Assembly: GCF_000442515.1 (NCBI RefSeq) | Contig: NZ_AQPH01000036.1 | Coordinates: 1-34,183 of the forward strand | Origin: Magnetospirillum fulvum MGU-K5 | Lineage (GTDB): Bacteria; Pseudomonadota; Alphaproteobacteria; Rhodospirillales; Magnetospirillaceae | Length of the DNA stretch: 34,183 nucleotides | Direction of reading: 5' to 3' | In this document: positions 1 to 9,007 of the stretch, piece after piece | Numbering within the stretch: position 1 is the first letter of the stretch | Layout: every line of letters begins with the position of its first letter | Notes under the pieces: model-generated | Seen by the model: the letters and a program-made list of their open reading frames with translations, nothing else | Database searches by the model: none | Told to the model about the DNA's origin: nothing | Program-made: the position numbers and the translations under genes

Positions 1-14
1 CCCCCGCCCCTGCC

Positions 15-948
15 GTGACGCCCCGGCGCATCCTGGTCATCAAGCTGGGGGGCGCTGGGCGACTTCGTCCAGGCGCTGGGACCGTTCGCGGCGATCCGCG
101 CCCGCTTTCCCCAGGCCAGGATCACCTTGTTGACCACCCGTCCCTTCGTTGGACTGGCGCGGACCTGCCCGTGGTTCGACGAAGTGTGGGTCGATGACAA
201 GCCCCGGATCTGGCAGGTCCGCCGCCTGCTCTCGCTGCGGCGGCGGCTGCGCGGCGGCGGCTTTGACCGGGTCTATGATCTCCAGACCTCCGACCGCTCG
301 TCCAGCTACTTCCGCCTGATCGGCGGCGGGGTCGAATGGTCGGGGATCGCCCGCGCCTGCTCGCACACCCACGCCAATCCCAACCGCGACCGGATGCATA
401 CGATCGAGCGCCAGCGCGAGCAATTGGCGATGGCCGACATCCCCGAAGTGCCGCCGCCCGATTTATCCTGGGTTGCCGCCGGAACCGCCGCCGAATTCGG
501 CCTGTCCGCGCCGTTTGTGCTGATCTGCCCCGGCGGCGCGCCCCACCGGCCGGGCAAGCGCTGGCCCGCCGAGCGGTTCGGCGCGGTCGCGGCACGGCTG
601 GCCAAGCGTGGGCTCACGCCGGTTTTGCTCGGTACCGAGGCCGAGGCCGAAGCCATCGCCACCATCCGCGCCCTCTGCCCCGAGGCGATCGACCTTGCCG
701 GGCGGACGGGGTTCCTCGACATCCTCGGGCTGGGACGCGCCGCTTCCGCCGCGATCGGCAACGATACCGGGCCGATGCACCTGATCGCCGCCGCCGGATG
801 CGCCGCTGTGGTGCTGTTTTCGGCGGAGTCCAATCCCGATCTGTGCGCCCCGCGCGGGCGGGTGACGATCCTGCGCCGCCCGATTCTCGCCGATCTCGGC
901 GAGGCGGAAGCCTCGGCGGCGCTGATCCGCCTGCTGCCTTCCGCCTAA
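15..948 (+). CDS. Glycosyltransferase family 9 (heptosyltransferase-like), frameshifted by a G-run
   Basis: This is a family 9 glycosyltransferase of the ADP-heptose:LPS heptosyltransferase type, which adds sugars to the LPS core at the inner membrane. The N-terminus reads RRILVIKL and is followed, after a one-base shift, by the family-typical GALGDFVQA. The C-terminal half has the nucleotide-sugar site IGNDTGPMHLIAAAG. The reading frame changes at the six-G run at 47-52: with five Gs the gene reads without interruption from a GTG at 15 to the stop at 946-948 (310 residues, normal for the family). The frame stays open upstream of 15, so the true start may lie outside the window. A one-base homopolymer error is the likeliest cause, but a real pseudogene cannot be excluded. 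The acceptor sugar cannot be assigned. Confidence 0.85.
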
Positions 949-953
949 GGCCG

Positions 954-970
954 CAGCCCCTCCGGGGCTG
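954..970 (+). terminator. Weak hairpin after the glycosyltransferase gene
   Basis: A perfect 7-bp stem (CAGCCCC with GGGGCTG, loop TCC) lies 6 bases after the glycosyltransferase stop. No T-tract follows, so it is at best a weak or Rho-assisted terminator. Confidence 0.3.
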
Positions 971-1045
971 GCGTGGCTCAAGCGCCGCTCGGGCTTGTCG
1001 CGCATCCCTCTCTGACTTCGTTTGAGTGGAATGCGCTTTAGACGA

Positions 1046-1067
1046 TCGGGGGGACAACGCCCCCCGA
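1046..1067 (-). terminator. Hairpin between convergent genes, downstream of the P19-like gene
   Basis: A perfect 8-bp inverted repeat (TCGGGGGG with CCCCCCGA, six-base loop) lies 11 bases past the stop of the P19-like gene. The convergent glycosyltransferase ends on the other side. There is no T-run on either side, so terminator function is an inference from position and stem strength. Confidence 0.45.
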
Positions 1068-1078
1068 CCTTATTGATA

Positions 1079-1603
1079 TTAGTACCCGCCCTTCTTGCCG
1101 ACGCTGCCAACGAAGGTGAAGTCCCATTCCTGGTCGAACGCGGTCCACCACGGGGCGACGCCGGTCTCTTTGTCGGTGTGACGATAGAGGCCATGCTCGT
1201 TCGGCGGCGTGATGTGGAAGGCGACGTGATACTTGCCGGGACCGTCCAGCTTGACGTTGGCGCCGTAATGCGGGCCGTCATTGGCAACCATCGCCATCAG
1301 ATCGCCCTTGGCGGAATAAGCGGGGTTGTCGGGCTTGGTCACCACATACGAGACGCCCAGGTTCGGAATCCATTCCCCGGCGGCAAAGCCGTTCTTGTTG
1401 CCCTTGATGGCATGAATGTCGGCTTCCAGGTGAATGTCGCCGTCGGAATGATGGTCCATCGGCTCCATCGTCACGCCCTGGAGATAAACCGCTCCAATTC
1501 GCATCCCGTCCCGCTCGATGGCGCGGCCGATCGGATGTTCGGCGGCCAGGGCAACGCCCCCCATCAGCAGCAAGGCAGCGCCTGCGGCAAACAGCTTATT
1601 CAT
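1079..1603 (-). CDS. P19/FtrA-like periplasmic iron-transport protein
   Basis: A 174-residue periplasmic protein of the P19 / FetP / FtrA (Tp34) family, which binds copper and iron and passes iron to an FTR1 permease. Residues 1-20 form a Sec signal peptide ending in ALA. The metal-site residues of the family are visible: TMEPM (46-49), the HLEADIHA block (His58, Glu60), a Met in DLMAMVANDGPHYG with its downstream His, and YHVAFHITPP near the C-terminal third. The ATG at 1603 is chosen because AAGGGAG lies 9 bases before it and it opens directly into the signal peptide. It is the last gene of the iron operon, 79 bases after the polyferredoxin gene. Confidence 0.9.
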   Translation of the reverse strand: MNKLFAAGAALLLMGGVALAAEHPIGRAIERDGMRIGAVYLQGVTMEPMDHHSDGDIHLEADIHAIKGNKNGFAAGEWIPNLGVSYVVTKPDNPAYSAKGDLMAMVANDGPHYGANVKLDGPGKYHVAFHITPPNEHGLYRHTDKETGVAPWWTAFDQEWDFTFVGSVGKKGGY

Positions 1604-1682
1604 CTCGGATGACTCCCTTAGTTTACGATAATCAGACTTAGTTTCAACAATGAGGCGCAAATCGGCGCGCTTCGTCTCCGGC

Positions 1683-3137
1683 TTAGAGGCCGAAGATCGC
1701 CGGCCACCACCCCACCCCCACGGCCAGACTGCCGACGATACCCGGCAGCAAGGCCAGCGAACGCCCCCGGGGACTGAGCCCCTGAGCGGCCAGGATGCGT
1801 TCGCCCAAACGGATGCTCCACACCAGACCGGCAGCGAACAGAGCCCCCTTGACGATCTGAACCCCCTCCGGCCCGAGCGGACCCGTCGCCAGCGACTCGA
1901 ACAGTTTGCCCCCCAGCCCGACCACCAGCGAGACCATCGCAACCGGAGCGTATTGATAGCCGAGTTCGACAAAACCGCGCCGCCAGCCGCCATCGCCGCC
2001 ACAGCGCGCCGCCACCCAGGCCGACAACGCGGTCAGCCCGCCCAGCACCAGAGCGGACACCAGGGCGCAGCCCAGCATGAAGCCGACGATCATCACGAAA
2101 TCGAGCCACAGGAACACTTCATTGCGGTCGGGATGGACGCTCATCAGCCACCAGGGGCCGCTGTCGAGCAGACCCGTCCAGCCGAAATCGACCGCGCTTT
2201 CGCCCAGCATCTGCCGCCAATCCTGGTATTGCGGCAGCACCAGCCACAGGAAGCCGCCCAACGCGACCCCGGTGCCGATGAACAGGAACCACACCTCCCA
2301 CGGATTGGCGTGATGGTGACGGATCGTCTCGATCTCGGCACCGGGCGCGCGCAATTCGAGATGAATCCCGCCACGAGATGACGGGGTGACACAGCGGAAA
2401 CACTCGATGCAATGGCGCGATTCGCTCTTGCGGGCCAGATCGATCATCGTCGGGCAGACGCCTTTCTCGGAATAGCCCTCGCCGCCCGGCAACAGGGTCC
2501 GGGGCGCGAACTGCACCGCGCCCAGCCGGGAAAACACCCCCAGCAACAGACCGATCGGACAGGCATGGCGACACCATGCCCGCTTGCGGCGGCCATAGAG
2601 AAAGCCGCACAGGATCGCAGCCAGCATCGTTCCGCCAAAAATCTCGGCGACCGCTTCGGGATGGTCGCGCACGCCGACGGTCTGGCCCAGAATGGTGATG
2701 ATCAGAAAGCTGACGACCGGCGTCCCCTGCCAGCGCAGCCAGCCGGGGATCGCCCATTGGGGACCAAGGCGGTTACCCCATTCAGCCGCCGCCCCCATCG
2801 GGCAAAAAATCCCGCACCATGACCGTCCGGTCGCGATCACCGACAGAAACACCAGCGGGAACCACAGGCCCCACAGCAGGTAATTCGACAAAGACGGCAG
2901 ATCGCGCCACAGGCTGGTCTGGGGCGGCACCGGCGGCGCGAACAGCGGGCCGATAATCAGTGCCAGAAAGGCAACGAACATCAGCGCGTGGAGCGCGGGC
3001 AGATAGCGGATCAGAGGGACGGCCACAGCCTCGATCCGGGCCCCGGCCCGCTGTCCCCACCCCGCGCGCGTCGACGGATGGCAGGAACACGCGCCGGAAC
3101 AGGCGGTTACCGGATCGGGATGCGCCGGGACGGTCAT
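1683..3137 (-). CDS. NapH/FtrD-like 4Fe-4S polyferredoxin membrane protein
   Basis: A 484-residue inner-membrane protein of the NapH/FtrD type, expected to feed electrons to the iron-uptake complex. It has several hydrophobic helices and three cysteine groups: CGIFCPMG, CRHACPIG, and a downstream CPTM plus CIECFRC. A further cysteine cluster, CSGACSC, lies in the first 20 residues before the first membrane helix. The ATG at 3137 has AAAGG upstream and overlaps the FTR1 stop as ATGA, which indicates translational coupling. Family membership is clear; its exact electron donor and acceptor are inferred from FtrABCD systems. Confidence 0.85.
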   Translation of the reverse strand: MTVPAHPDPVTACSGACSCHPSTRAGWGQRAGARIEAVAVPLIRYLPALHALMFVAFLALIIGPLFAPPVPPQTSLWRDLPSLSNYLLWGLWFPLVFLSVIATGRSWCGIFCPMGAAAEWGNRLGPQWAIPGWLRWQGTPVVSFLIITILGQTVGVRDHPEAVAEIFGGTMLAAILCGFLYGRRKRAWCRHACPIGLLLGVFSRLGAVQFAPRTLLPGGEGYSEKGVCPTMIDLARKSESRHCIECFRCVTPSSRGGIHLELRAPGAEIETIRHHHANPWEVWFLFIGTGVALGGFLWLVLPQYQDWRQMLGESAVDFGWTGLLDSGPWWLMSVHPDRNEVFLWLDFVMIVGFMLGCALVSALVLGGLTALSAWVAARCGGDGGWRRGFVELGYQYAPVAMVSLVVGLGGKLFESLATGPLGPEGVQIVKGALFAAGLVWSIRLGERILAAQGLSPRGRSLALLPGIVGSLAVGVGWWPAIFGL

Positions 3138-4325
3138 ACCGAAGTTACCTTTCGGGCCAACCGGCCGCGCCAAGCCCACCAGACCAGCGCCACCAGCAGC
3201 GGGACGATCAGCACCGACTGGGCGACCATACCCTCAAGGGTGGGATAGACCCCCAACCAGCTCAGACTGGGCCAACCGGCCAGCGGCGTCACCGGCAGGA
3301 CATGGCCATTCTGCATCTCGACCACGCCGTTCCCGGCGAACGAAAAACGCCAGATAATAGAGCAGAGCGGCGGTAACACCAAAGAACAGACGCAACGGCA
3401 ACCGGATCGACAACACCCGCATCGCGACATAGATTGCGGCCAGGGCGACAATCGCCAGCGCCAGACCGCCCAGCAAAGCGGGCATCTGACCGGGCGCTCC
3501 GGCGGCCAGCGCCTGATAGAACAGCACCGTTTCGGCCCCTTCGCGGAACACCGCCAGAAAGGCGGCAAAGCCCAGGGCATAGAGCCGCCCGCCCGACAAA
3601 GCCTGATCGATCTGAGACTGAACGTAGCTTTGCCAGCGCGCCGCCTCGCGCTTGGCGAACAGCCAGTAGGAGCAATAGAACAGCACCGCAGAAGCCAGCA
3701 GCATCGTGCCGCCTTCCATCGCCTCGCGCCCCGCCCCCGACATCGAAAACAGCGTCGACATGCCCCAGGCCATCGCCAGACTGGCCAGCAATGCCAGCCC
3801 GACACCCTGATAGACCACGCGGGCCTTTTCGGGCGCGCCCGAGCGGCGCAGATAGGCAACCAGGGCGGTGACGACCAGCATCGCCTCGAACCCTTCGCGC
3901 ACCAGGATCAGGAAGGATTGCAGGAAGGTCGCCCAGGCCCCACCGCCGCCGATCCGCGACGGGACCCGGTCGAGACCGTCGCGAAGGGCTTGCCAGCTCG
4001 CTTGCACCTCGGCGGGAGTTCCCCCTTTGCGAACCTGCCCGATCACCTGAGCGAACCCGGCTTCAAGCTCGGACTTCAGGGCGGGGTCGGCGGCACCGAT
4101 CGTGTTTTCCAGATCGCCGTCGAACTGCTCGAAATACAGGGACGAGAATCCCCGCATCGTCGGCATCTTCTGGGCCGGGTCATAGGACTCGACCAGGGCA
4201 TCCCCCTTGGCCTGGACCGCCGAAACCGCCGCCGCAATATCGAGCGGAGCCGCCAGCGACGACGCCGGACAGGACAGGCCAAAGCTGACGATGACCGCCA
4301 GAGCGAGGAGCAGACGGCGCATCAT
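3134..4325 (-). CDS. FTR1-family iron permease, frameshifted by a T-run
   Basis: This is a high-affinity iron permease of the FTR1/EfeU family. Residues 1-26 look like a signal peptide and residues 27-130 form a helical periplasmic domain with the block SSLYFEQFDGDLE. A membrane domain with the two iron-binding REXXE motifs follows (REGFE 143-147, REGAE 261-265). The frame breaks at 3343-3347, a run of five T on the coding strand, near residue 327. With four Ts the protein continues as LAFSFAGNGVVEMQNG to a stop at 3134-3136 (396 residues) and ends in an ATGA overlap with the polyferredoxin gene. The ATG at 4325 overlaps the upstream stop (ATGA) and has AAAGGA upstream. The intact junction argues for a sequencing error rather than decay. 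Confidence 0.88.
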
Positions 4326-4744
4326 TGTCCTTTCAACGACCCATCGGGGGCAACATGGTCGGCATCAAGCTGTTTGGCATCGGCGCGCAGAGCCTGCCGC
4401 AGCGCGGTGGCGGCGGCCCGGAGATCGGCCCGCTTCGCCGCCTGTTTTTGCAAATCGTGGAACAGCGATTCGACCTCGGCGACCCGTCGGGCGCCCAACG
4501 CCTGCCGCTCGGCGATTTCCATGTTCAGGGCTTCGAACAGATCGAAATAACTGGCGATGGCCGATTCCTCGGCTGCCTCGGCATTGCCCGCCTTCATCGC
4601 CGCTTCGGCGCGGTCGATTTCGGCGATGACCTTCTCGGCCACCCGGACCCAATGGCCGTCGGCAGCGTGCCCCGCCAGCGGCGCCGCCACCATCAGCCCG
4701 ATCCCAAGCCCCAAACACAATACGGCGCGTCGCAGGACGCTCAT
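4322..4744 (-). CDS. Small helical periplasmic protein, first gene of the iron operon
   Basis: A 140-residue protein that I do not recognise by name. Residues 1-28 form a signal peptide (ending near GHAADG). The rest is predicted all-helical and rich in Ala, Glu and Arg. Its block SAIASYFDLFEALNMEI resembles SSLYFEQFDGDLENTI in the periplasmic N-domain of the FTR1 encoded next to it, so it may be a detached relative of that domain. ATG 4744 is preferred over GTG 4747 because AGGTG lies 5 bases upstream. It leads the operon and overlaps FTR1 by 4 bases. It occupies the place where a cupredoxin (FtrB) would be expected, but there is no cupredoxin motif. A role in periplasmic iron handling is inferred from context only. 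Confidence 0.75.
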   Translation of the reverse strand: MSVLRRAVLCLGLGIGLMVAAPLAGHAADGHWVRVAEKVIAEIDRAEAAMKAGNAEAAEESAIASYFDLFEALNMEIAERQALGARRVAEVESLFHDLQKQAAKRADLRAAATALRQALRADAKQLDADHVAPDGSLKGQ

Positions 4745-4782
4745 CACTTCACCTCTTCTGACCGGCCGCTCGATTGCGAGTC

Positions 4783-4812
4783 AGTATAAGGATCAATACG
4801 GACATATCGCAA
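4783..4812 (-). promoter_or_regulatory. Predicted sigma-70 promoter of the iron operon
   Basis: On the minus strand, TTGCGA (4807-4812) and TATACT (4783-4788) are separated by 18 bases. They lie about 40 bases upstream of the first gene of the iron operon, in an AT-richer patch. The -10 matches consensus at 5 of 6 positions and the -35 at 4 of 6. Confidence 0.5.
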
Positions 4813-4813
4813 T

Positions 4814-4834
4814 AGATTGTAAGAATCACTCGCA
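4814..4834 (-). promoter_or_regulatory. Possible Fur-type operator upstream of the iron operon
   Basis: Immediately upstream of the predicted -35, the minus strand reads GCGAGTGATTCTTACAATC. Its GATTCTTA core resembles the GATTCTCA core of proteobacterial Fur boxes. The match is partial and the dyad is imperfect. Iron regulation is plausible from the genes controlled, but the site itself is tentative. Confidence 0.25.
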
Positions 4835-4839
4835 TATCA

Positions 4840-4860
4840 GCCTTGTCTATCCGACAAGGC
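4840..4860. repeat. Perfect 8-bp inverted repeat between mtnP and the iron operon
   Basis: GCCTTGTC and GACAAGGC flank a five-base loop. It lies between the mtnP terminator and the iron-operon promoter, just upstream of the Fur-like site. It could be a second termination hairpin or a protein-binding site; the sequence does not decide between them. Confidence 0.4.
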
Positions 4861-4862
4861 AT

Positions 4863-4898
4863 AAAAAACCCTCCCCCACGACGGTGGGAGAGGGTTTT
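4863..4898 (-). terminator. Intrinsic terminator of mtnP
   Basis: A strong stem, AAAACCCTC-type on one arm and GAGGGTTTT-type on the other, is centred on CGTC and is followed on the minus strand by six Ts. It begins 25 bases after the mtnP stop. It insulates the iron operon from upstream transcription. Confidence 0.9.
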
Positions 4899-4922
4899 CG
4901 GAACGAAGGACAGAGAGAAGGT

Positions 4923-5810
<888 letters not shown>

Positions 5811-5893
5811 GAAACCACCCTTTCCGATACGAAAAACGATCGAGGCGGTGTTAGGACAAATCCGCCTTCGATGCAACCACCCCCGAGCGGCAT

Positions 5894-5937
5894 TCATCCA
5901 CAGCCGCCCGCACTGCGCTCCACAGACTTATCCACAG
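5894..5937. promoter_or_regulatory. Cluster of DnaA-box-like sites upstream of mtnP
   Basis: TTATCCACA at 5928-5936 is a perfect DnaA box. TCATCCACA at 5894-5902 differs from it by one base, and CGCTCCACA at 5916-5924 is a weaker match. All three point the same way and share CCACAG. They sit in the 163-base gap between plsC and mtnP. They could mark a DnaA-controlled promoter or an accessory binding cluster. No AT-rich unwinding element is visible next to them, so an origin is not claimed. Confidence 0.4.
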
Positions 5938-5973
5938 GTCGCGCCCACCTGTGAACCGTTCGTCACAAAAGAG

Positions 5974-6705
5974 TCACTTTTCCCCGATAGCGTGCATCGC
6001 CTCAGCAACCAGACGGTCGCTGGCGGTCTCGATCCGGTTTTCCAGTTCGGCCATGAAGGTCTTGCGGTCAAGACCGGGCGGGATGATGGGCAGAACCTCG
6101 ATGATGATCTTGCCCGGCCGCTTCAAAAAGCCGCCGCGCGGCCAATAAACCCCGGAATTCAGCGCAATCGGCACCACCGGAAGATTCTGCGACCCGTACA
6201 GCATCGCCACGCCGGAATGATAGGGCAGCTTCTTCCCCGGCGCGGCGCGGGTGCCTTCGGGGAAAATCACCAATTGGCGTTTCTTGGCGGCGGCGATCGA
6301 GGCCCCCTTGACCATCTCTTTCAACGCCCGCGTGCCGGCCGAACGGTCGATCGCGATCACCCCGGACTTGAACAGATACCAGCCGAAAAAAGGTATCCAC
6401 AGCAATTCCTTCTTCAGAATGAAGGCGGGATCGGGAAAGACCCGGCGAAACGCAAAGGTTTCAAAGGTCGATTGGTGCTTCGACGCGACGATGATCGGGC
6501 CTGCCGGGATCGTCTCGGCCCCGCGCAATTCCCAGGTCAGCCCGACGAGAAAACGCAGCCCCACCAGCACGCCCGACAGCCAGAATCGCGCCGCGACCAC
6601 CGTCCAATGCCGGGGCATCACCAGCAAGGGGATGTAGATCGTCGAAAGAATGACCGTCCAGCTGCACAGATAGACGAAAAACAGGGCGGACCGAACAACG
6701 CTCAC
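5974..6705 (-). CDS. plsC: 1-acyl-sn-glycerol-3-phosphate acyltransferase
   Basis: PlsC (243 residues) acylates lysophosphatidic acid to phosphatidic acid at the inner membrane, a central step in phospholipid synthesis. An N-terminal hydrophobic stretch (about residues 5-30) anchors it. The acyltransferase signature appears as KHQSTFET, a HX4E variant of the usual HX4D, followed by the substrate-site block FPEGTR. The start is GTG at 6705, overlapping the ydcF stop as GTGA, which marks translational coupling. It is the last gene of ftsE-ftsX-ydcF-plsC. Confidence 0.92.
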   Translation of the reverse strand: MSVVRSALFFVYLCSWTVILSTIYIPLLVMPRHWTVVAARFWLSGVLVGLRFLVGLTWELRGAETIPAGPIIVASKHQSTFETFAFRRVFPDPAFILKKELLWIPFFGWYLFKSGVIAIDRSAGTRALKEMVKGASIAAAKKRQLVIFPEGTRAAPGKKLPYHSGVAMLYGSQNLPVVPIALNSGVYWPRGGFLKRPGKIIIEVLPIIPPGLDRKTFMAELENRIETASDRLVAEAMHAIGEK

Positions 6706-7334
6706 AGTTTCTTCTCCGGAATCAGGGAGGGGAACAGGGGGCGGATCATCGCCACCAGATATTTGCTGTACTCAATCGTCATCAGGTGAATGGTGCCGGG
6801 CCAACGCCACCATTGTTCCTGTTTGAAGGCATCGGGAAACACCGGATGCGGCACGATCAACAGGCCCGGCATCGCGCGATGAAATTCCAGCAGCGATCGC
6901 GGCATGTGATAGGCCGCCGTCACCAGCCGCAGCGACTTGAACCCGCCCGCCTGCATCCAGGCGGCGGTCTCGACCGCATTGCCAACAGTATCGTCGGCGG
7001 CATGGCCCAGCGCGATGCACCGTCCCCCGCAGGAGGGCGGCGGCGACAGGGGATGAGACTGGCGCAGCAGATCAGCCAGATCGACGCCGCGATGGACCCC
7101 CGACACGAACAGCATCCGCGCCTTGCCCGCTTCGAGCAACGCCAGCCCTCCCGCGACCCGTTCGGCCCCGCCGGTCAGCACTACGATGGCATCGGTGACG
7201 GTATCGGGGTCCTCGACAGTATCGGGCAGTGCGGTCGCGAACCACAGCAAGCCGCCCAGCCATGCCAGCGCGAACAGCAGACCCAACGCGGCAATCCGCC
7301 CGATGAAGCGTAAAACGACCAATATCGTACTCAT
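6702..7334 (-). CDS. YdcF/SanA (DUF218) family membrane-anchored protein
   Basis: A 210-residue protein of the YdcF/SanA/ElyC (DUF218) family, often linked to envelope integrity. It has an N-terminal membrane helix (about residues 8-32). The soluble domain contains AIVVLTGGAERVAGGL, LFVSGVHRGVDL, the NAVETAAWMQ helix and the LVTAAYHMPRSLLEF block, all family hallmarks. The ATG at 7334 overlaps the ftsX stop (ATGA) and its own stop overlaps plsC. Its biochemical activity is not established. Confidence 0.85.
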   Translation of the reverse strand: MSTILVVLRFIGRIAALGLLFALAWLGGLLWFATALPDTVEDPDTVTDAIVVLTGGAERVAGGLALLEAGKARMLFVSGVHRGVDLADLLRQSHPLSPPPSCGGRCIALGHAADDTVGNAVETAAWMQAGGFKSLRLVTAAYHMPRSLLEFHRAMPGLLIVPHPVFPDAFKQEQWWRWPGTIHLMTIEYSKYLVAMIRPLFPSLIPEKKL

Positions 7335-8221
7335 GGCATCCGCGCCAGCGCGCCGTGAACGGTCAGACGGGCGGTCAGCATCGCCAGCCCCGCCGCCAGC
7401 AACGGCAACAGGCCGATCACGACATAACCGGCCAAGGGAAGCCCGATGCTGGGGAGAAAGCCGCCTTCAAGCCGCCGCGCCGCCCAGCCCAGCGCCGACA
7501 GCGCCGGAACCGCCATCGCCAGCCCGAACAGACCGCCGCCCAGGCCCAGGACGAAGGCGCGGTCGGCGAACTGGCGGGCGATGTAATCGTCATGCGCTCC
7601 GATCAGATGCAGGACCTCGATGATGTCGTGATGAACCGCCATCCCGGTCCGGGTGGCGTAGACCACCGTCGCCGAGGTGACAAGGCCGATCAGCCCGACC
7701 ACGACAATCGCCAGCCATTCCATCGTCCGCGACAGATTGATCAGGCGCGACAGCCACACCCGGTGATCGTCCAGCGCGGCTCCGGGAACAGCATGGGACA
7801 GACGGTCGGCGACCTCGGCCAGATCGATGCGGGCATCGGGATCAACGGTGACGTCGATCAGACGCGGCAACGGCAGATCGCGGACGACATCGGTGCCGCC
7901 CAGCCAGGGTTCGAGCAAGGCCAGGGTGCGGGCCTTGTCCAGCGCCTTGACCGCCAGCACGCCCGGAACGGCGCGAATCAGATCGACCGCCTGACGAACA
8001 CGTTCGTCGGTGGCGGCCTCGGCCCGTTCGCCACCGGCGGGCAGCACCTGGACCGTCACCGTGCCGGTAACGTCATGATCCCAGCGGCTCATCACTTCAT
8101 TGACGGCAAAGGCCCCCGACACCGCCATCGCGGCCAGGAACACCATCAGCGCCACCAGCCAGGGCAAAAAGCGGCTGGTAGCGTCTCCCGCCAGCGGAAG
8201 GTCGGAATGGCGGCCGAACAT
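7331..8221 (-). CDS. ftsX: Cell-division protein FtsX
   Basis: FtsX (296 residues) is the membrane half of the FtsEX complex, which couples ATP hydrolysis at the divisome to activation of peptidoglycan hydrolases. The sequence shows one membrane helix near residues 18-40, a periplasmic domain (about 45-165), and three C-terminal helices including WLAIVVVGLIGLVTSATVVY. The block IIEVLHLIGAHDDYIARQF before the third helix is typical of FtsX. It starts 4 bases after the ftsE stop and overlaps ydcF. The primary sequence diverges from E. coli FtsX; the pairing with FtsE makes the call secure. Confidence 0.88.
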   Translation of the reverse strand: MFGRHSDLPLAGDATSRFLPWLVALMVFLAAMAVSGAFAVNEVMSRWDHDVTGTVTVQVLPAGGERAEAATDERVRQAVDLIRAVPGVLAVKALDKARTLALLEPWLGGTDVVRDLPLPRLIDVTVDPDARIDLAEVADRLSHAVPGAALDDHRVWLSRLINLSRTMEWLAIVVVGLIGLVTSATVVYATRTGMAVHHDIIEVLHLIGAHDDYIARQFADRAFVLGLGGGLFGLAMAVPALSALGWAARRLEGGFLPSIGLPLAGYVVIGLLPLLAAGLAMLTARLTVHGALARMP

Positions 8222-8225
8222 AGGC

Positions 8226-8915
8226 TCAGTTCACCCTGGTCACCTGACCGTGCTCCAGATGGAGGCGCGGATTGTGGGCGAACCGCGAAACCAGCGATTC
8301 GTTATGCGTGGCGACGACGATGGTGGTTCCCAGCTTGTTCAACTCCTCGAACAGATACATCAGCCGCATCGCGATATGGTCATCGACATTGCCGGTCGGT
8401 TCGTCGGCCAGCAGAAGATCGGGCCGCCCGATCACCGCCCGGGCGATCGCCACCCGCTGCTTCTGCCCGCCCGACAGGGTCGAGGGCTTGGCTCCCAATT
8501 GATCGGCCAGCCCGACCCAGGACAGCAATTCGGGCACGTGCTTGCGGATTTCGGACTCGCGCACGCCACGGACACGGAGCGGCAGCGCGACATTATCCAG
8601 CGCGGTCAGGTGATCGAGCAGGCGGAATTCCTGGAACACCACCCCGATCCGCCGTCTCAGCGCGGGCAATTCATAGCGCCGGGTTGACGCAATGTCGCGG
8701 TCGAACAGCACCACCCGCCCCCGCGTCGGCCGCAGCCCCAGATACATCAGGCGCAGCAACGAGGATTTGCCCGCGCCCGAGGGGCCGGTCAGAAAGTGGA
8801 ACGATCCCGACGGCAGGGCGAAAGTGACGTCGCGCAGCACTTCCGGCCCCAGGCCATAGCGCAGCCCCACGCTGTCGAAACGAATGATGTTTTCCCCACG
8901 AGGGCGATGCCGCAC
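8226..8915 (-). CDS. ftsE: Cell-division ATP-binding protein FtsE
   Basis: FtsE (229 residues) is the ABC-type ATPase of the FtsEX divisome complex. Walker A is GPSGAGKSS (residues 44-52), the Q-loop lies in [11 protein letters not shown], the signature is LSGGQKQR, Walker B is [10 protein letters not shown], and the switch His is in VVATHNES. The start is taken as GTG 8915, with GGGAG 9 bases upstream; no ATG lies near the conserved FDSVGLRYG. It begins the ftsE-ftsX-ydcF-plsC unit. Confidence 0.93.
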   Translation of the reverse strand: MRHRPRGENIIRFDSVGLRYGLGPEVLRDVTFALPSGSFHFLTGPSGAGKSSLLRLMYLGLRPTRGRVVLFDRDIASTRRYELPALRRRIGVVFQEFRLLDHLTALDNVALPLRVRGVRESEIRKHVPELLSWVGLADQLGAKPSTLSGGQKQRVAIARAVIGRPDLLLADEPTGNVDDHIAMRLMYLFEELNKLGTTIVVATHNESLVSRFAHNPRLHLEHGQVTRVN

Positions 8916-9007
8916 GGCGTCTTACTCCCGGTCGGGCCGAAGGATGACACGGCGGGCGGGCGATGGTCCAGAGTGTCGCGCGCCGCCCCTGCTCTTTCGG
9001 CCGGAAC

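Noticed and set aside
5894-5937. Calling the DnaA-box cluster a replication origin
   Set aside because: Only one perfect box, no adjacent AT-rich unwinding element and no origin-typical neighbour genes in view. It is kept as a regulatory-site candidate only.
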